64,000 nt of DNA from Pseudomonadota bacterium (GCA_018241265.1 JAFEEF010000064.1:1-64000); one strand, 5' to 3'; counted from the first letter of the stretch, positions 1-12,217 are shown. Notes: a model not told the origin generated them from the letters alone. Made by a program: numbers and translations.

Positions 1-229
1 CGAAGGCACCGGCTGGATGTGGCGCATGGTCGACCGCATCGAGCACGGCCAGGGCCGCAAGGAAGACATCGACACGCTGAACTCGGTGGCCGACAACATC
101 CAGGGCCGCACGATCTGCGCGCTCGGCGATGCCGCGGCGATGCCGGTGCGCGCGATGATCAAGAACTTCCGCGACGAGTTCATCCATCACATCGAGCACA
201 AGAGCTGCGTCGTGCCGGCCTACGTCTGA
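1..229 (+). CDS. nuoF: NADH-quinone oxidoreductase subunit F, C-terminal part (cut by window edge)
   Basis: Only the last 75 or so residues are present, read in frame from base 2 to a TGA at 227-229. NuoF carries the FMN and the N3 4Fe-4S cluster at the tip of the peripheral arm of complex I, where NADH is oxidised. The visible piece has the family's C-terminal helical region, including a TICALGDAAAMPV stretch and an acidic/basic tail typical of bacterial NuoF. The N-terminal nucleotide-binding part lies outside the window. The stop is followed after two bases by the nuoG start, as expected within one nuo transcript. Confidence 0.95.
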   Translation, partial: EGTGWMWRMVDRIEHGQGRKEDIDTLNSVADNIQGRTICALGDAAAMPVRAMIKNFRDEFIHHIEHKSCVVPAYV

Positions 230-231
230 CC

Positions 232-2565
232 ATGATCGAAATCGAACTCGACGGCAAGAAGGTGGAAGTGGTCGAAGGCAGCATGGTGATGCATGCGGCC
301 GACAAGGCCGGCACCTACATTCCGCACTTCTGCTATCACAAGAAGCTGACGATCGCGGCCAACTGCCGCATGTGCCTGGTCGAAATCGAGAAGGCGCCCA
401 AGCCGATGCCGGCCTGCGCGACGCCGGTCACGCAGGGCATGATCGTGCGCACCCAGAGCGCCAAGGCGCAGCAGGCGCAGAAGGGGGTGATGGAGTTCCT
501 GCTCATCAACCACCCGCTCGACTGCCCGATCTGCGACCAGGGCGGCGAATGCCAGCTGCAGGACTTGGCGGTCGGCTACGGCGCCTCGACCTCGCGTTAC
601 GAGGAAGAGAAGCGCGTCGTCTACCCGAAGAACGTCGGCCCGCTGATCTCGATGCAGGAGATGAACCGTTGCATCCACTGCACGCGCTGCGTGCGCTTCG
701 GCCAGGAAGTGGCCGGGGTCATGGAGCTCGGGATGATCCACCGCGGCGAGCATTCGGAGATCACGACCGTCGTCGGCGACACCGTCGACTCGGAGCTGTC
801 GGGCAACATGATCGACATCTGCCCGGTCGGTGCGCTGACCAGCAAGCCGTTCCGCTACAGCGCGCGGACCTGGGAGCTGTCGCGCCGCAAGTCGGTGAGT
901 CCGCACGACAGCGTCGGCGCCAACCTCGTCGTGCAGATCAAGGGGCCGCAGGTGATGCGCGTCGTCCCGTTCGAGAACGAGGACGTCAACGAATGCTGGA
1001 TCGCCGACCGCGACCGCTATTCGTACGAGGCGCTGCACAGCGACGATCGGCTGACGATGCCGATGATCAAGCAGAACGGCGCCTGGCAGGAGACCGACTG
1101 GCCCAGCGCGCTCGAATACGTCGCGCGCAGCCTGAAGCAGATCGGCAGCGAGCACGGCAGCGCCGCCATCGGCGCGCTCGGCAGCGCGGCCGGCACGGTC
1201 GAGGAACTGCACCTGCTCGCCAAGCTCGTGCGCGGCCTCGGCAGCGAGAACATCGACCATCGGCTGCGCCATGCCGACGCGACGCCGGCCGACGGCGTGC
1301 GCTGGCTCGGCACGTCGATCGCGTCGCTGTCGACCCTGCAACGCGTGTTCGTGATCGGCTCGTTCCTGCGCAAGGACCATCCGCTGCTCGCGCAGCGCAT
1401 CCGCCAGGCGGTGCGCAAGGGCGCCAAGGTGCACAGCCTGCACGCCGTGCACGACGACTGGGCGATGCCGGTCGCGGCCGGGCTCACGGCCGCGCCCAGC
1501 GGCTGGGTGCAGGCGCTCGCCGGCGTCGCGGCCGCGATCGCATCCGGCAAGGGCGTCGCGGCGCCGGCCGGCGCGGGCGCTGCGTCGGACGAGGCGCGCG
1601 CGGTCGCCGCGTCGCTCATGAGCGGCGAGCGCAAGGCGATCCTGCTCGGCAACGCCGCTGCGCAGCATCCCGATGCGAGCGCGCTGCTCGCGTACGCCAA
1701 CTGGATCGGCGAGCAGACCGGCGCGAGCGTCGGCTACCTGACCGAATCCGCCAACAGTGTCGGTGCGCAACTCGTCGGTGCGCAGCCGGGGGCGGGCGGC
1801 CTCGATGCCGCGAAGATGCTCGCCGCGGGCTCGCCGATGAAGGCGCTCGTGCTGCTCGACATCGAGCCGGCGTTCGACTTCGCGAATCCCGCCGCGGCAC
1901 GCCAGGCGCTCGATGCGGCTGCGCTCGTCGTCGCGCTGACGCCGTTCAAGAGCGCCGCGAGCGCCGAAGCCGACGTGCTGCTGCCGATCGCGCCGTTCAC
2001 CGAGACCTCGGGCAGCTACGTGAACGCCGAAGGCCGGCTGCAGAGCTTCCACGGCGTCGTGCGGCCGAAGGGCGATGCGCGCCCGGCGTGGAAGGTGCTG
2101 CGCGTGCTCGGCAATCTGCTCGGCCTGTCGGGCTTCGACTTCGAGACGTCCGAAGAGGTGCGTGACGAAGCGGTCGGCGACGGCACGGCGATCGCCGCGC
2201 GGTTGTCGAACCGGACCGCCGCGCCGATGTCGGCGGCATCATCCGCCAACGGCTACGAGCGCATCGCCGACGTGCCGATCTATGCCACCGATGCGCTGGT
2301 GCGGCGCGCGCCGGCGCTGCAGCACACGGCCGATGCGCAGGCGCCGGTCGCGAGCCTGCCGCCCGGCCTGTGGCGCGCGCTCGGCCTGCCCGAGCGCGAT
2401 GCGCGCGTGCGCGTCACGCAGGGCGCGGCCGCGATCGAATTGCCGGCGCGCGTCGATGCGACGCTCGCCGAGCATGCGGTGCGCATCCCCGCGGGCCATC
2501 CGGCCACGGCCGGGCTCGGCGCGATGTTCGGTCCGGTGAGCGTCGAGAAAGCGAGCGCGGCATGA
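232..2565 (+). CDS. nuoG: NADH-quinone oxidoreductase subunit G
   Basis: 777-residue iron-sulfur subunit of the peripheral arm of complex I, which passes electrons from NuoF toward NuoI. The ATG at 232 was chosen because the protein then starts [13 protein letters not shown], the usual beginning of the 2Fe-2S ferredoxin fold; the longer open frame upstream runs through nuoF out of frame. Visible cluster ligands: the N1b-type cysteines in HFCYHKKL...NCRMCLVEI and CATP, the His/Cys N5 motif [14 protein letters not shown], and the N4 motif [13 protein letters not shown] with a distal DICPVGAL. The C-terminal part is molybdopterin-oxidoreductase-like without visible cofactor ligands, as in the family. 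The last codons overlap the nuoH start (ATGA). Confidence 0.97.
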   Translation: MIEIELDGKKVEVVEGSMVMHAADKAGTYIPHFCYHKKLTIAANCRMCLVEIEKAPKPMPACATPVTQGMIVRTQSAKAQQAQKGVMEFLLINHPLDCPICDQGGECQLQDLAVGYGASTSRYEEEKRVVYPKNVGPLISMQEMNRCIHCTRCVRFGQEVAGVMELGMIHRGEHSEITTVVGDTVDSELSGNMIDICPVGALTSKPFRYSARTWELSRRKSVSPHDSVGANLVVQIKGPQVMRVVPFENEDVNECWIADRDRYSYEALHSDDRLTMPMIKQNGAWQETDWPSALEYVARSLKQIGSEHGSAAIGALGSAAGTVEELHLLAKLVRGLGSENIDHRLRHADATPADGVRWLGTSIASLSTLQRVFVIGSFLRKDHPLLAQRIRQAVRKGAKVHSLHAVHDDWAMPVAAGLTAAPSGWVQALAGVAAAIASGKGVAAPAGAGAASDEARAVAASLMSGERKAILLGNAAAQHPDASALLAYANWIGEQTGASVGYLTESANSVGAQLVGAQPGAGGLDAAKMLAAGSPMKALVLLDIEPAFDFANPAAARQALDAAALVVALTPFKSAASAEADVLLPIAPFTETSGSYVNAEGRLQSFHGVVRPKGDARPAWKVLRVLGNLLGLSGFDFETSEEVRDEAVGDGTAIAARLSNRTAAPMSAASSANGYERIADVPIYATDALVRRAPALQHTADAQAPVASLPPGLWRALGLPERDARVRVTQGAAAIELPARVDATLAEHAVRIPAGHPATAGLGAMFGPVSVEKASAA

Positions 2566-3632
2566 CAGCGCTGGGCACGGTCCAACAGTTCGGCACGTCG
2601 GTGCTCGGCCCGGTGTGGCCGGTGGTGTGGGCGCTGGTGAAGATCGTCGCGCTGCTGATCCCGCTGATGATCTGCGTCGCCTACCTGACCTTGTGGGAGC
2701 GCAAGGCGATCGGCTGGAGCCAGATCCGCCCCGGCCCGAACCGCGTCGGCCCGCTCGGTCTGTTGCAGCCGATCGCCGATGCGGTGAAGCTGATCTTCAA
2801 GGAGATCATCCTTCCGACCGCGGCCAACCGCGGCCTGTTCTTCCTCGGCCCGGTCATGACGATCATGCCGGCGCTCGCCGCCTGGGTGGTCGTGCCGTTC
2901 GGCCCGGAGGTCGTCCTCGCCGACGTCAACGCCGGCCTGCTCTACCTGATGGCGATCACGTCGATGGAGGTCTACGGCGTCATCATCGCCGGCTGGGCGT
3001 CGAACTCGAAGTACGCCTTCCTCGGCGCGCTGCGCGCGTCGGCGCAGATGGTCAGCTACGAGATCGCGATGGGCTTCGCGTTCGTCGTCGTGCTGATGGT
3101 GACGGGAAGCCTCAACCTCAGCGCGATCGTCGAGAGCCAGGGCCGGGGCATCTTCGCGTCGCATGGCGTCTCGGTCCTGTCGTGGAACTGGCTGCCGCTG
3201 CTGCCGATCTTCCTCGTCTACTTCATCTCGGGTCTGGCGGAGACCAACCGCCATCCGTTCGACGTCGTCGAGGGCGAGTCGGAGATCGTCGCCGGCCACA
3301 TGGTCGAGTATTCGGGCATGGCGTTCGCGATGTTCTTCCTCGCCGAATACGCCAACATGATCCTCGTCTCGACGTTGACGGTGATCATGTTCCTCGGCGG
3401 CTGGCTGTCGCCGTTCGACATCGCACCGCTGACCTGGATCCCCGGCTGGATCTGGATCGTCATCAAGACGTTCTGCGTCGTCACCGTGTTCTTGTGGGTC
3501 CGTGCGAGCTTCCCGCGCTTCCGCTACGACCAGATCATGCGCCTGGGCTGGAAGATCTTCATCCCGGTGACGCTGGTCTGGCTGGTGGTCGTCGGTCTGT
3601 GGATCCAGTCGCCCTGGAACATCTGGAAATAG
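2562..3632 (+). CDS. nuoH: NADH-quinone oxidoreductase subunit H
   Basis: 356-residue membrane subunit that sits at the junction of the peripheral and membrane arms and forms part of the quinone-binding chamber. It begins [11 protein letters not shown] with ATG at 2562, sharing ATGA with the nuoG stop, so translation is probably coupled. About eight hydrophobic segments are visible. Conserved family stretches include RIGPNR-like [27 protein letters not shown], the acidic loop [16 protein letters not shown] and the C-terminal [18 protein letters not shown]. Length is normal. Confidence 0.97.
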   Translation: MTALGTVQQFGTSVLGPVWPVVWALVKIVALLIPLMICVAYLTLWERKAIGWSQIRPGPNRVGPLGLLQPIADAVKLIFKEIILPTAANRGLFFLGPVMTIMPALAAWVVVPFGPEVVLADVNAGLLYLMAITSMEVYGVIIAGWASNSKYAFLGALRASAQMVSYEIAMGFAFVVVLMVTGSLNLSAIVESQGRGIFASHGVSVLSWNWLPLLPIFLVYFISGLAETNRHPFDVVEGESEIVAGHMVEYSGMAFAMFFLAEYANMILVSTLTVIMFLGGWLSPFDIAPLTWIPGWIWIVIKTFCVVTVFLWVRASFPRFRYDQIMRLGWKIFIPVTLVWLVVVGLWIQSPWNIWK

Positions 3633-3644
3633 GTCGTCGTCGTC

Positions 3645-4154
3645 ATGGCTGCCACCACATCGTCTGCATCCCCCGTCCGGAGCTTCTTCTCCAGCTTCCT
3701 GCTCGCCGAGCTCTGGAAGGGCATGGCCCTGACCGGCCGGCACTTCTGGCAACGCAAGATCACCGTGCAGTTTCCCGAAGAGAAGACGCCGCTCAGCCCG
3801 CGCTTCCGCGGCCTGCATGCGCTGCGCCGCTACGAGAACGGCGAGGAGCGCTGCATCGCCTGCAAGCTGTGCGAGGCGGTCTGCCCGGCGCTCGCGATCA
3901 CGATCGAATCCGACGTGCGCGCCGACGGCTCGCGCCGCACGACGCGCTACGACATCGACCTGACCAAGTGCATCTTCTGCGGCTTCTGCGAGGAGAGCTG
4001 CCCGGTCGATTCGATCGTCGAGACGCACATCTTCGAATACCACGGCGAGAAGCGCGGCGACCTGTACTTCACGAAGGACATGCTGCTGGCCGTGGGCGAC
4101 CGCTACGAAAAAGAGATCGCTGCCGCGAAGGCGGCAGACGCGAAATATCGCTGA
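3645..4154 (+). CDS. nuoI: NADH-quinone oxidoreductase subunit I
   Basis: 169-residue 2[4Fe-4S] ferredoxin-like subunit holding clusters N6a and N6b, which carry electrons to the N2 cluster and quinone. Both cluster motifs are intact: [16 protein letters not shown] and [16 protein letters not shown]. The N-terminal region is short and Ser/Thr rich, then enters the expected [13 protein letters not shown] amphipathic segment. Twelve bases separate it from nuoH. The following 82 bases before nuoJ are the longest gap inside the nuo block and contain a weak inverted repeat (GCTGAA ... TTCAGC) with no T tract. Confidence 0.97.
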   Translation: MAATTSSASPVRSFFSSFLLAELWKGMALTGRHFWQRKITVQFPEEKTPLSPRFRGLHALRRYENGEERCIACKLCEAVCPALAITIESDVRADGSRRTTRYDIDLTKCIFCGFCEESCPVDSIVETHIFEYHGEKRGDLYFTKDMLLAVGDRYEKEIAAAKAADAKYR

Positions 4155-4236
4155 ACACCGCTGAAGGGCAGGCCGCTCTTTCAGCCACCCGGACGCGCCG
4201 CCGCGCCCGTGGGGCAGGGCGAGCGGCCAAGAACAC

Positions 4237-4887
4237 ATGGACATCAATACCGCGCTCTTCTACGTCTTCTCGGCCGTGCTGCTGGCCGCGTCGTTCCGCG
4301 TCATCACCGCGCGCAGCCCGGTGTACGCGGCGCTCTACCTCGTGCTGGCGTTCTTCACCGCGGCCTGCGTCTGGATGCTGCTGCGCGCCGAGTTCCTCGC
4401 GATCGCGCTGGTGCTGGTCTACGTCGGCGCGGTGATGGTGCTGTTCCTGTTCGTCGTGATGATGCTCGACGTCGATTCGGCGGCGCTGCACGAAGGCTTC
4501 TGGAAGCACTTCCCGCTCGCCGCCGGCGTCGGCGCGGTCATCGCGCTCGAGATGGCCGCGGTGCTGCTGCCGGGCTTCCGGCTCGTCGATGCGCCGGTGG
4601 CGGACGCCGCAGCGATGAAGCTCGGCAACACGCACCTGCTCGGCGCCGAGGTCTACACCAAGTACATCTATCCGCTGCAGGTCGCGGCCGTGCTGCTGCT
4701 CGTCGCGATCATCGCGGCGATCGCGCTGACCCTGCGTCGCCGCAAGGACTCGAAGTACCAGCGTCCTGACGAGCAGGTCAAGGCCAAGAAGCTGGGCCGG
4801 CTGCGCATCGTGCAGATACCGCCGCAGGTCGAGACCGCGCCGGTGGCTGCGGCCACCGCCGCACCGGCCGGAGGGGAGCAGCGATGA
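4237..4887 (+). CDS. nuoJ: NADH-quinone oxidoreductase subunit J
   Basis: 216-residue membrane subunit of the proton-pumping arm. Five hydrophobic segments are visible, among them the conserved [16 protein letters not shown] helix. The C-terminus carries an extra polar, Pro/Ala-rich tail of about 40 residues after the last membrane segment ([18 protein letters not shown] and onward), common in beta-proteobacterial homologues. The stop overlaps the nuoK start by four bases (ATGA). Confidence 0.95.
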   Translation: MDINTALFYVFSAVLLAASFRVITARSPVYAALYLVLAFFTAACVWMLLRAEFLAIALVLVYVGAVMVLFLFVVMMLDVDSAALHEGFWKHFPLAAGVGAVIALEMAAVLLPGFRLVDAPVADAAAMKLGNTHLLGAEVYTKYIYPLQVAAVLLLVAIIAAIALTLRRRKDSKYQRPDEQVKAKKLGRLRIVQIPPQVETAPVAAATAAPAGGEQR

Positions 4888-5213
4888 GCATCGGCCCCAT
4901 CACCCTCGGCCACTTCCTGACGTTGGGCGCGATGCTGTTCGCGCTGTCGGTGATCGGCATCTACCTGAACCGCAAGAACCTGATCGTGCTCTTGATGGCG
5001 ATCGAGCTGATGCTGCTCGCCGTCAACCTGAACTTCATCGCGTTCTCGCACTACCTGCCGGCCGCGGCCGACCGCATGGCCGGCCAGGTCTTCGTGTTCT
5101 TCATCCTGACGGTGGCGGCGGCCGAATCGGCGATCGGCCTGGCGATCCTCGTGGTGCTGTTCCGCAACCGCGCGACGATCAACGTCGACGAGCTCAACGC
5201 GCTGAAAGATTGA
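4884..5213 (+). CDS. nuoK: NADH-quinone oxidoreductase subunit K
   Basis: 109-residue antiporter-like (MrpC type) membrane subunit with three transmembrane helices. Two membrane-embedded glutamates needed for proton transfer in the family are present: the [12 protein letters not shown] helix and the [11 protein letters not shown] helix. The start at 4884 overlaps the nuoJ stop. The gene is followed three bases after its last codon by the nuoL ATG. Confidence 0.96.
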   Translation: MSIGPITLGHFLTLGAMLFALSVIGIYLNRKNLIVLLMAIELMLLAVNLNFIAFSHYLPAAADRMAGQVFVFFILTVAAAESAIGLAILVVLFRNRATINVDELNALKD

Positions 5214-5215
5214 CG

Positions 5216-7270
<2,055 letters not shown>

Positions 7271-7303
7271 CGCCGAACCAGCGCCACGACGGAGAAGAAC
7301 TAC

Positions 7304-8782
7304 ATGGGTCTACTGAGTCTCGCCATCTGGCTGCCGATCGTGCTGGGCAGCGTGCTGCTCGCCTTCGGCCGCAAGGAGCAGACGGGCATGGTGCGCTGGC
7401 TGGCACTGGCCGTGTCGCTCGTCAGCCTGGCGGTCACCTTGCCGCTGATCTCCGGCTTCGATGCCGGCAGCGCCGCGATGCAGTTCGAGGAGAAGGCGGC
7501 CTGGTTCGCGCGCTTCAACGTCTACTACCACCTCGGCATCGACGGCCTGTCGCTGTGGTTCGTGCCGCTGACGGCGTTCATCACGGTGATCGTCGTGATC
7601 GCCGGCTGGCAGGTGATCGAGGAGCGTGCCAACCAGTACTACGGCGCGTTCCTGATCCTGTCGGGCCTGATGGTCGGCGTCTTCTGCGCGCTCGACGGCC
7701 TGCTGTTCTACGTGTTCTTCGAGGCCACGCTGATCCCGATGTACCTGATCATCGGTGTCTGGGGCGGACCGCGGCGCGTCTATGCGGCGTTCAAGTTCTT
7801 CCTGTACACGCTGACGGGCTCGCTGCTGACGCTGGTCGCGTTCATCTACCTCTACTACAAGTCGGGCGGCAGCTTCGACATCCTGACCTGGCAGCGCCTG
7901 CCGCTCAGCGCGCATGCGCAGACCTTGCTGTTCTTCGCGTTCTTCGCGGCGTTCGCGGTCAAGGTGCCGATGTGGCCGGTGCACACCTGGTTGCCCGACG
8001 CCCACGTCGAGGCGCCGACCGGCGGCTCGGTGGTGCTGGCCGCGATCATGCTGAAGCTCGGCGCGTACGGCTTCGTGCGCTTCTCGCTGCCGATCGCGCC
8101 CGATGCGAGCCGCGAATGGGCCTGGTTCATCATCGCCCTCTCGCTCGTCGCGGTGGTCTACATCGGCCTCGTCGCGCTGGTGCAGCAGGACATGAAGAAG
8201 CTCGTCGCCTATTCGTCGATCGCGCACATGGGCTTCGTGACGTTCGGCTTCTTCATCTTCAGCCCGCTCGGCGTCTCGGGCGGCCTGGTGCAGATGATCT
8301 CGCACGGCTTCATCTCGGGCGCGATGTTCCTCTGCATCGGCGTGCTCTACGACCGCGTCCATTCGCGCGAGATCTCGGCCTATGGCGGCGTCACCAACAC
8401 GATGCCGAAGTTCGCTTCCTTCGCGGTGCTGTTCGCGATGGCCAACTGCGGCCTGCCGGGCACCTCGGGCTTCGTCGGCGAATGGATGGTGATCCTCGGC
8501 GGCGTCAAGTTCGACTTCGTGCTCGGCCTGATCGCCGCGACCACCCTGGTGTTCGGCGCGGCCTACACGCTGTGGATGGTCAAGCGCGTCTATTTCGGTC
8601 CGATCGCGAACGACCACGTGAGAGCGCTCGCCGACATCGGCACGCGCGAGTTCGTGATGCTCGCGCTGCTCGCGATCGCCGTGCTCTGGGTCGGCATCTA
8701 TCCGAAGCCGATCACCGATCCGATGAATGCTTCCGTTGCCGAGCTCCTGAAGCACGTGGCCCAGAGCAAGCTCGCAAATTGA
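7304..8782 (+). CDS. nuoM: NADH-quinone oxidoreductase subunit M
   Basis: 492-residue antiporter-like subunit of the membrane arm, one of three homologous proton channels with NuoL and NuoN. Family hallmarks include FFEATLIPMYLIIGVWGG with the essential membrane glutamate, KVPMWPVHTWLPDAHVEAPTGGSVVLA with Lys and His of the channel, and KKLVAYSSIAHMGFV. Start ATG 7304 is preceded by GGAGAAG at a suitable distance. Length and about 14 hydrophobic segments are as expected. Confidence 0.97.
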   Translation: MGLLSLAIWLPIVLGSVLLAFGRKEQTGMVRWLALAVSLVSLAVTLPLISGFDAGSAAMQFEEKAAWFARFNVYYHLGIDGLSLWFVPLTAFITVIVVIAGWQVIEERANQYYGAFLILSGLMVGVFCALDGLLFYVFFEATLIPMYLIIGVWGGPRRVYAAFKFFLYTLTGSLLTLVAFIYLYYKSGGSFDILTWQRLPLSAHAQTLLFFAFFAAFAVKVPMWPVHTWLPDAHVEAPTGGSVVLAAIMLKLGAYGFVRFSLPIAPDASREWAWFIIALSLVAVVYIGLVALVQQDMKKLVAYSSIAHMGFVTFGFFIFSPLGVSGGLVQMISHGFISGAMFLCIGVLYDRVHSREISAYGGVTNTMPKFASFAVLFAMANCGLPGTSGFVGEWMVILGGVKFDFVLGLIAATTLVFGAAYTLWMVKRVYFGPIANDHVRALADIGTREFVMLALLAIAVLWVGIYPKPITDPMNASVAELLKHVAQSKLAN

Positions 8783-8792
8783 AGGCGCCCAC

Positions 8793-10265
8793 ATGAACTG
8801 GCAGGCCGTCTACCCCGAAATCGTGCTGCTGATCGCGGCCTGCGTGGTCGCGATGGTCGACCTGTGGGTCACCGATCCGCGCCGCACGCCCACCTATCTG
8901 CTGACGCAGCTGTCGCTCGCGATCGTCGCGATCATGCACCTCGTCTACTTCGAGGAAGGGCTCACGACCTACGCGATGCAGCGCATGGTGGTCTCCGATC
9001 CGATGGGGCATCTGCTCGGCTTCTTCGCGAGCGTCGCGGTGATGGTGTCGCTCGCCTACGCGCGGCCGTATGCGGCCGAGCGCGAGATGCTGAAGGGCGA
9101 GCTCTTCACGCTGTCGATGTTCTCGCTGCTCGGCATCCTCGTGATGCAGTCGGCCAACAACTTCCTGATGGTCTACCTCGGGCTCGAGCTGATGACGCTC
9201 TGCCTGTACGCGCTGACCGCGATGCGCCGCGACCATGCCGACGCGACCGAGGCGGCGATGAAGTACTTCGTGCTCGGGGCATTGGCGAGCGGCTTCCTGC
9301 TCTACGGCCTGTCGATGATGTACGGCGCCACCGGCTCGCTCGAGATCAGCGAGGTGTTCAAGAACATCGGCGCCGGCACGGCGAACCGGCCGGTGCTGGT
9401 GTTCGGCGTCGTCTTCATCGTCGCCGGCCTGGCCTTCAAGCTCGGCGCGGTGCCGTTCCACATGTGGGTGCCCGACGTCTACCAGGGCGCGCCCACCGCG
9501 ATCACCTTGCTGATCGGCGGAGCGCCCAAGCTCGCGGCGTTCGCGATCATGATCCGGCTGCTCGTCGAAGGCATGCTCGGCCTCGCGATGGACTGGCAGC
9601 AGATGCTCGTGCTGCTGTCGATCGGCTCGATGGCGCTCGGCAACCTCGCCGCGATCGCGCAGAGCAACCTGAAGCGCATGCTCGCCTATTCGTCGATCGC
9701 GCAGATGGGCTTCGTGCTGCTCGGCCTGTGCTCGGGCGTCGTCAACGGCAACACGATCTCGGCCGCCAATGCCTACAGCTCGGCGATGTTCTACATGGTC
9801 ACCTACGTGCTGACGACGCTCGGCACCTTCGGGATGATCATGCTGCTGTCGCGCCAGGGCTTCGAGTCGGAGGAGATCGACGACCTGAAGGGCCTGTCGC
9901 GCCGCAGCCCGTGGTTCGCGCTGATGATGACGATCCTGATGTTCTCGCTCGCCGGCCTGCCGCCGACGGTCGGCTTCTACGCCAAGCTGTCGGTGCTGCA
10001 GGCGCTCGTCTCCACCAACATCCCGGGCCTGATCTACCTGGCGGTCGCAGCGGTGCTGCTGTCGCTGATCGGCGCCTACTACTACCTGCGCGTCATCAAG
10101 GTCATGTACTTCGACGAGCCGACCGACACGCGCGCGATCGTGACCGGCGGCGACGTGCGGGCGCTGATGTCGCTGAACGGCCTCGCGGTGCTCGTGCTCG
10201 GCATCCTGCCGGGCGGGCTGATGACCTGGTGCGCCGACGCGATCGTCAAGGCGCTCGCGACCTGA
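8793..10265 (+). CDS. nuoN: NADH-quinone oxidoreductase subunit N
   Basis: 490-residue antiporter-like subunit nearest the peripheral arm side of the membrane domain. Conserved segments include the GLELMTLCLYALTAM helix, FKLGAVPFHMWVPDVYQGAPT with channel Lys and His, and KRMLAYSSIAQMGFV. It starts ten bases after nuoM. It is the last complex I structural gene here; three small genes continue in the same direction with little or no spacing. Confidence 0.97.
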   Translation: MNWQAVYPEIVLLIAACVVAMVDLWVTDPRRTPTYLLTQLSLAIVAIMHLVYFEEGLTTYAMQRMVVSDPMGHLLGFFASVAVMVSLAYARPYAAEREMLKGELFTLSMFSLLGILVMQSANNFLMVYLGLELMTLCLYALTAMRRDHADATEAAMKYFVLGALASGFLLYGLSMMYGATGSLEISEVFKNIGAGTANRPVLVFGVVFIVAGLAFKLGAVPFHMWVPDVYQGAPTAITLLIGGAPKLAAFAIMIRLLVEGMLGLAMDWQQMLVLLSIGSMALGNLAAIAQSNLKRMLAYSSIAQMGFVLLGLCSGVVNGNTISAANAYSSAMFYMVTYVLTTLGTFGMIMLLSRQGFESEEIDDLKGLSRRSPWFALMMTILMFSLAGLPPTVGFYAKLSVLQALVSTNIPGLIYLAVAAVLLSLIGAYYYLRVIKVMYFDEPTDTRAIVTGGDVRALMSLNGLAVLVLGILPGGLMTWCADAIVKALAT

Positions 10266-10281
10266 GCCGGGGCCCGCTGGC

Positions 10282-10590
10282 GTGAGTTCGTCGGCCGGCG
10301 TCTGGCTCGTGCTGCTCGTCGCGATCACCGCGGCCAACCTGCCGTTCGTCAACGAGCGGCTGTTCGTCGTCGGCCCGCTGCGCGCGCCCAAGGCGATCGG
10401 CTGGCGCCTCGTCGAACTCGTCGTGCTGTGGGGCGTGACGCTCGCGGTCGGCTTTGCGGTCGAGGCACGCATCGGCCAGATCCAGCCGCAGGGCTGGGAG
10501 TTCTATGCGGCGATCGGCTTCTTCTTCCTGACCCTGGCTTTCCCGGGCTTCGTCTGGCGCTACCTGCGCCGGCGGCACCGATCCCCATGA
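10282..10590 (+). CDS. DUF2818 family small membrane protein
   Basis: 102-residue protein with GTG start at 10282 and three predicted membrane segments (VWLVLLVAITAANLPFV, LVELVVLWGVTLAVGF and FYAAIGFFFLTLAFPGFVW). The NLPF motif after the first helix and the basic C-terminal tail match the DUF2818 family, known from beta-proteobacteria directly behind nuoN. Function is unknown; location suggests a role tied to complex I or simply conserved linkage. Its TGA overlaps the ATG of the next gene. Confidence 0.85.
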   Translation: MSSSAGVWLVLLVAITAANLPFVNERLFVVGPLRAPKAIGWRLVELVVLWGVTLAVGFAVEARIGQIQPQGWEFYAAIGFFFLTLAFPGFVWRYLRRRHRSP

Positions 10591-11186
10591 CCGACGCGCT
10601 CGACATCCACGCCGACCCGGACCACCTGCGCGAGAAGATGGTGCGCTCGGAGGAGGTCTACCGCGGCAACTTCTTCGATGTCCGCCGCGACCAGATCCGC
10701 CTGCCCGATGGCGGCCCGGCGCTGCGCGAATACATCATCCATCCCGGCGCCGTGATGGTCGTGCCCATTCTCGACGACGGCCGGCTCGTCGTCGAACGCC
10801 AATGGCGCTATCCGCTGGCGCGGGCGATGGTCGAGTTCCCGGCCGGCAAGCTCGAGGCCGGCGAACCGCCGTTCGAATGCGCGGTGCGCGAGCTGTTCGA
10901 GGAGACCGGCTACCGCGCTGCCGAATGGGCGCGCGCCGGCATCCTGCACAACGCGATCGCCTATTCGAACGAAGGCATCGAGGTCTGGTTCGCGCGCCGC
11001 CTGACCCTGGGCACGCGCCAGCTCGACGCCGGCGAGTTCCTCGACGTCGGCACCGCCACGCTCGAAGAGCTCGACGGCTACGCGCTGCGGGGCGAACTGA
11101 CCGACGCGAAGACGCTGGTCGGCATGCTCTGGCTGCAAAATTGGCGCTCGGGCCGCTGGCCTTTGAGCTGGTTCGTGCCGGAATGA
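10587..11186 (+). CDS. NUDIX hydrolase, ADP-ribose pyrophosphatase-like
   Basis: 199-residue cytoplasmic pyrophosphohydrolase. A complete Nudix box (G-x5-E-x7-REUxEExGU) lies at residues 87-109, GKLEAGEPPFECAVREL followed by FEETGY. The sequence before it (VMVVPILDDGRLVVERQWRYPL and VEFPAGKLE) is typical of the ADP-ribose/GDP-mannose pyrophosphatase branch (NudF/NudK-like) rather than MutT. The start at 10587 overlaps the DUF2818 stop. Substrate is inferred from the family; not proven by sequence. Confidence 0.9.
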   Translation: MTDALDIHADPDHLREKMVRSEEVYRGNFFDVRRDQIRLPDGGPALREYIIHPGAVMVVPILDDGRLVVERQWRYPLARAMVEFPAGKLEAGEPPFECAVRELFEETGYRAAEWARAGILHNAIAYSNEGIEVWFARRLTLGTRQLDAGEFLDVGTATLEELDGYALRGELTDAKTLVGMLWLQNWRSGRWPLSWFVPE

Positions 11187-11211
11187 GCCGCGACTGCGGA
11201 TAATGCGCAGC

Positions 11212-11670
11212 ATGAAGGTTCTGAACCTGGTCTGCGCCCAGCACCATCGCTTCGAAGGTTGGTTCTCTTCCGAGGACGATTACCAGAACCAGGACGAACG
11301 CGGCCTGCTGTCGTGCCCGATGTGCGGCGACGGCACGGTGCGGCGGCTGCCGAGCGCGCCGCGCATCAACATGATGTCGTCGCGCCAGCGCACCGAGCCT
11401 TCCACCGCCGAAGTGATCGAAGCCGGGCCGACGCCGCAGCAGCAGGTGCGTGCCGAGCAACTGCTGAAGGTGTTGCGCCAGGTGGTCGAGAACACCGAAG
11501 ACGTCGGCGAGCGCTTTCCCGAGGAGGCGCGCCGCATCCACTACGGCGAAGCCGAGGGTCGCGGCATCCGCGGGCGGGCGACGCGCGAGGAAGCGGCGGC
11601 ACTTGCCGACGAAGGCATCTCGGTGCTCGCGCTCGATCTGCCGCCCGCGCTCAAGGGACCGCGGCACTGA
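11212..11670 (+). CDS. DUF1178 family zinc-ribbon-like protein
   Basis: 152-residue protein of unknown function. The start at 11212 gives MKVLNLVCAQHHRFEGWF, the usual DUF1178 opening, and sits 11 bases behind a GCGGA; an ATG at 11203 is in frame but only two bases from it. Possible metal ligands are the N-terminal Cys/His pair and the CPMCG knuckle near residue 40. The C-terminus ends with a conserved-looking ALDLPPALKG segment. It follows the NUDIX gene after 25 bases and probably closes the nuo transcript. Confidence 0.85.
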   Translation: MKVLNLVCAQHHRFEGWFSSEDDYQNQDERGLLSCPMCGDGTVRRLPSAPRINMMSSRQRTEPSTAEVIEAGPTPQQQVRAEQLLKVLRQVVENTEDVGERFPEEARRIHYGEAEGRGIRGRATREEAAALADEGISVLALDLPPALKGPRH

Positions 11671-11814
11671 CCGCCGGACAAGATAGTTGACGCCGTTCAC
11701 CGGGCTCGACGGTGGTAGTGTCGATGTGTTTCGCGACACAGCCATCTTCGGCTCGACACGGCATGGCAGCTCGATGGGCGATTCGCATCGGACGCTGGAT
11801 GGCGAGGTGATGTC

Positions 11815-12107
11815 ATGTCGATCCAGGCGGCCCTGGCCGAGAGCGGTGCTGCGCTCGATCGCGGAGACCACAACGCCGGGACCGAGGCGGCGCAGCGCGC
11901 CCTCGACCTGGCGATGGCGCAAGGCGAATCCGACCTGGCAGCGCGGGCCCGCTGCGATCTGGCCTTGCACCTGCTGCGCCAGGCAACAACTTCGAAGCCG
12001 CCAAGGTGGGCGTGCCCGCGTTGCCCGTCCTGGACGGGGGTGAGTGCGCTATCGGCTTTCGATCGATTCCCATGGCAATGCTCATTCGGTTACGTGATCT
12101 CTCATAG
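11815..12107 (+). pseudogene. frameshifted remnant of a TPR-type protein gene
   Basis: The ATG at 11815 opens a helical, Ala-rich TPR-like sequence (AALAESGAALDRGDHNAGTE and onward to ALHLLRQ). At about 11982 the reading frame breaks: if one G is restored in the GG at 11982-11983, the reading continues sensibly as GNNFEAAKVGVPALPVLDGG before turning into unrelated sequence that ends at TAG 12105-12107. This looks like the N-terminal end of a larger TPR protein, for example a TPR-containing diguanylate cyclase or sensor, inactivated by a one-base deletion and then truncated. The parent family is a guess. The rest of the 11671-12217 gap holds only the promoter of the next gene. Confidence 0.6.
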
Positions 12108-12112
12108 AACTC

Positions 12113-12141
12113 TTGCACGCTTCCTGACCGATGCATAGAGT
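12113..12141 (+). promoter_or_regulatory. probable sigma70 promoter of the PEP-CTERM gene
   Basis: TTGCAC at 12113-12118 and TAGAGT at 12136-12141 are separated by exactly 17 bases. The surrounding stretch (about 12050-12145) is visibly richer in A/T than the rest of the region. The ATG of the exported protein lies about 75 bases downstream with a perfect AGGAGGT ribosome-binding site at 12204-12210. Confidence 0.5.
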
Positions 12142-12217
12142 TTGCCGGGCCCGATGCCGCACCGGCAGGCGCCGGTCGGTGCCGGGCCGATTCAGAACAC
12201 ACGAGGAGGTAATTTCG

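Noticed and set aside
11686..11721. Possible promoter TTGACG (11687) with TAGTGT (11716) before the TPR remnant.
   Set aside because: The spacing of 23 bases is too long for sigma70 and no better -10 lies at 17 bases.
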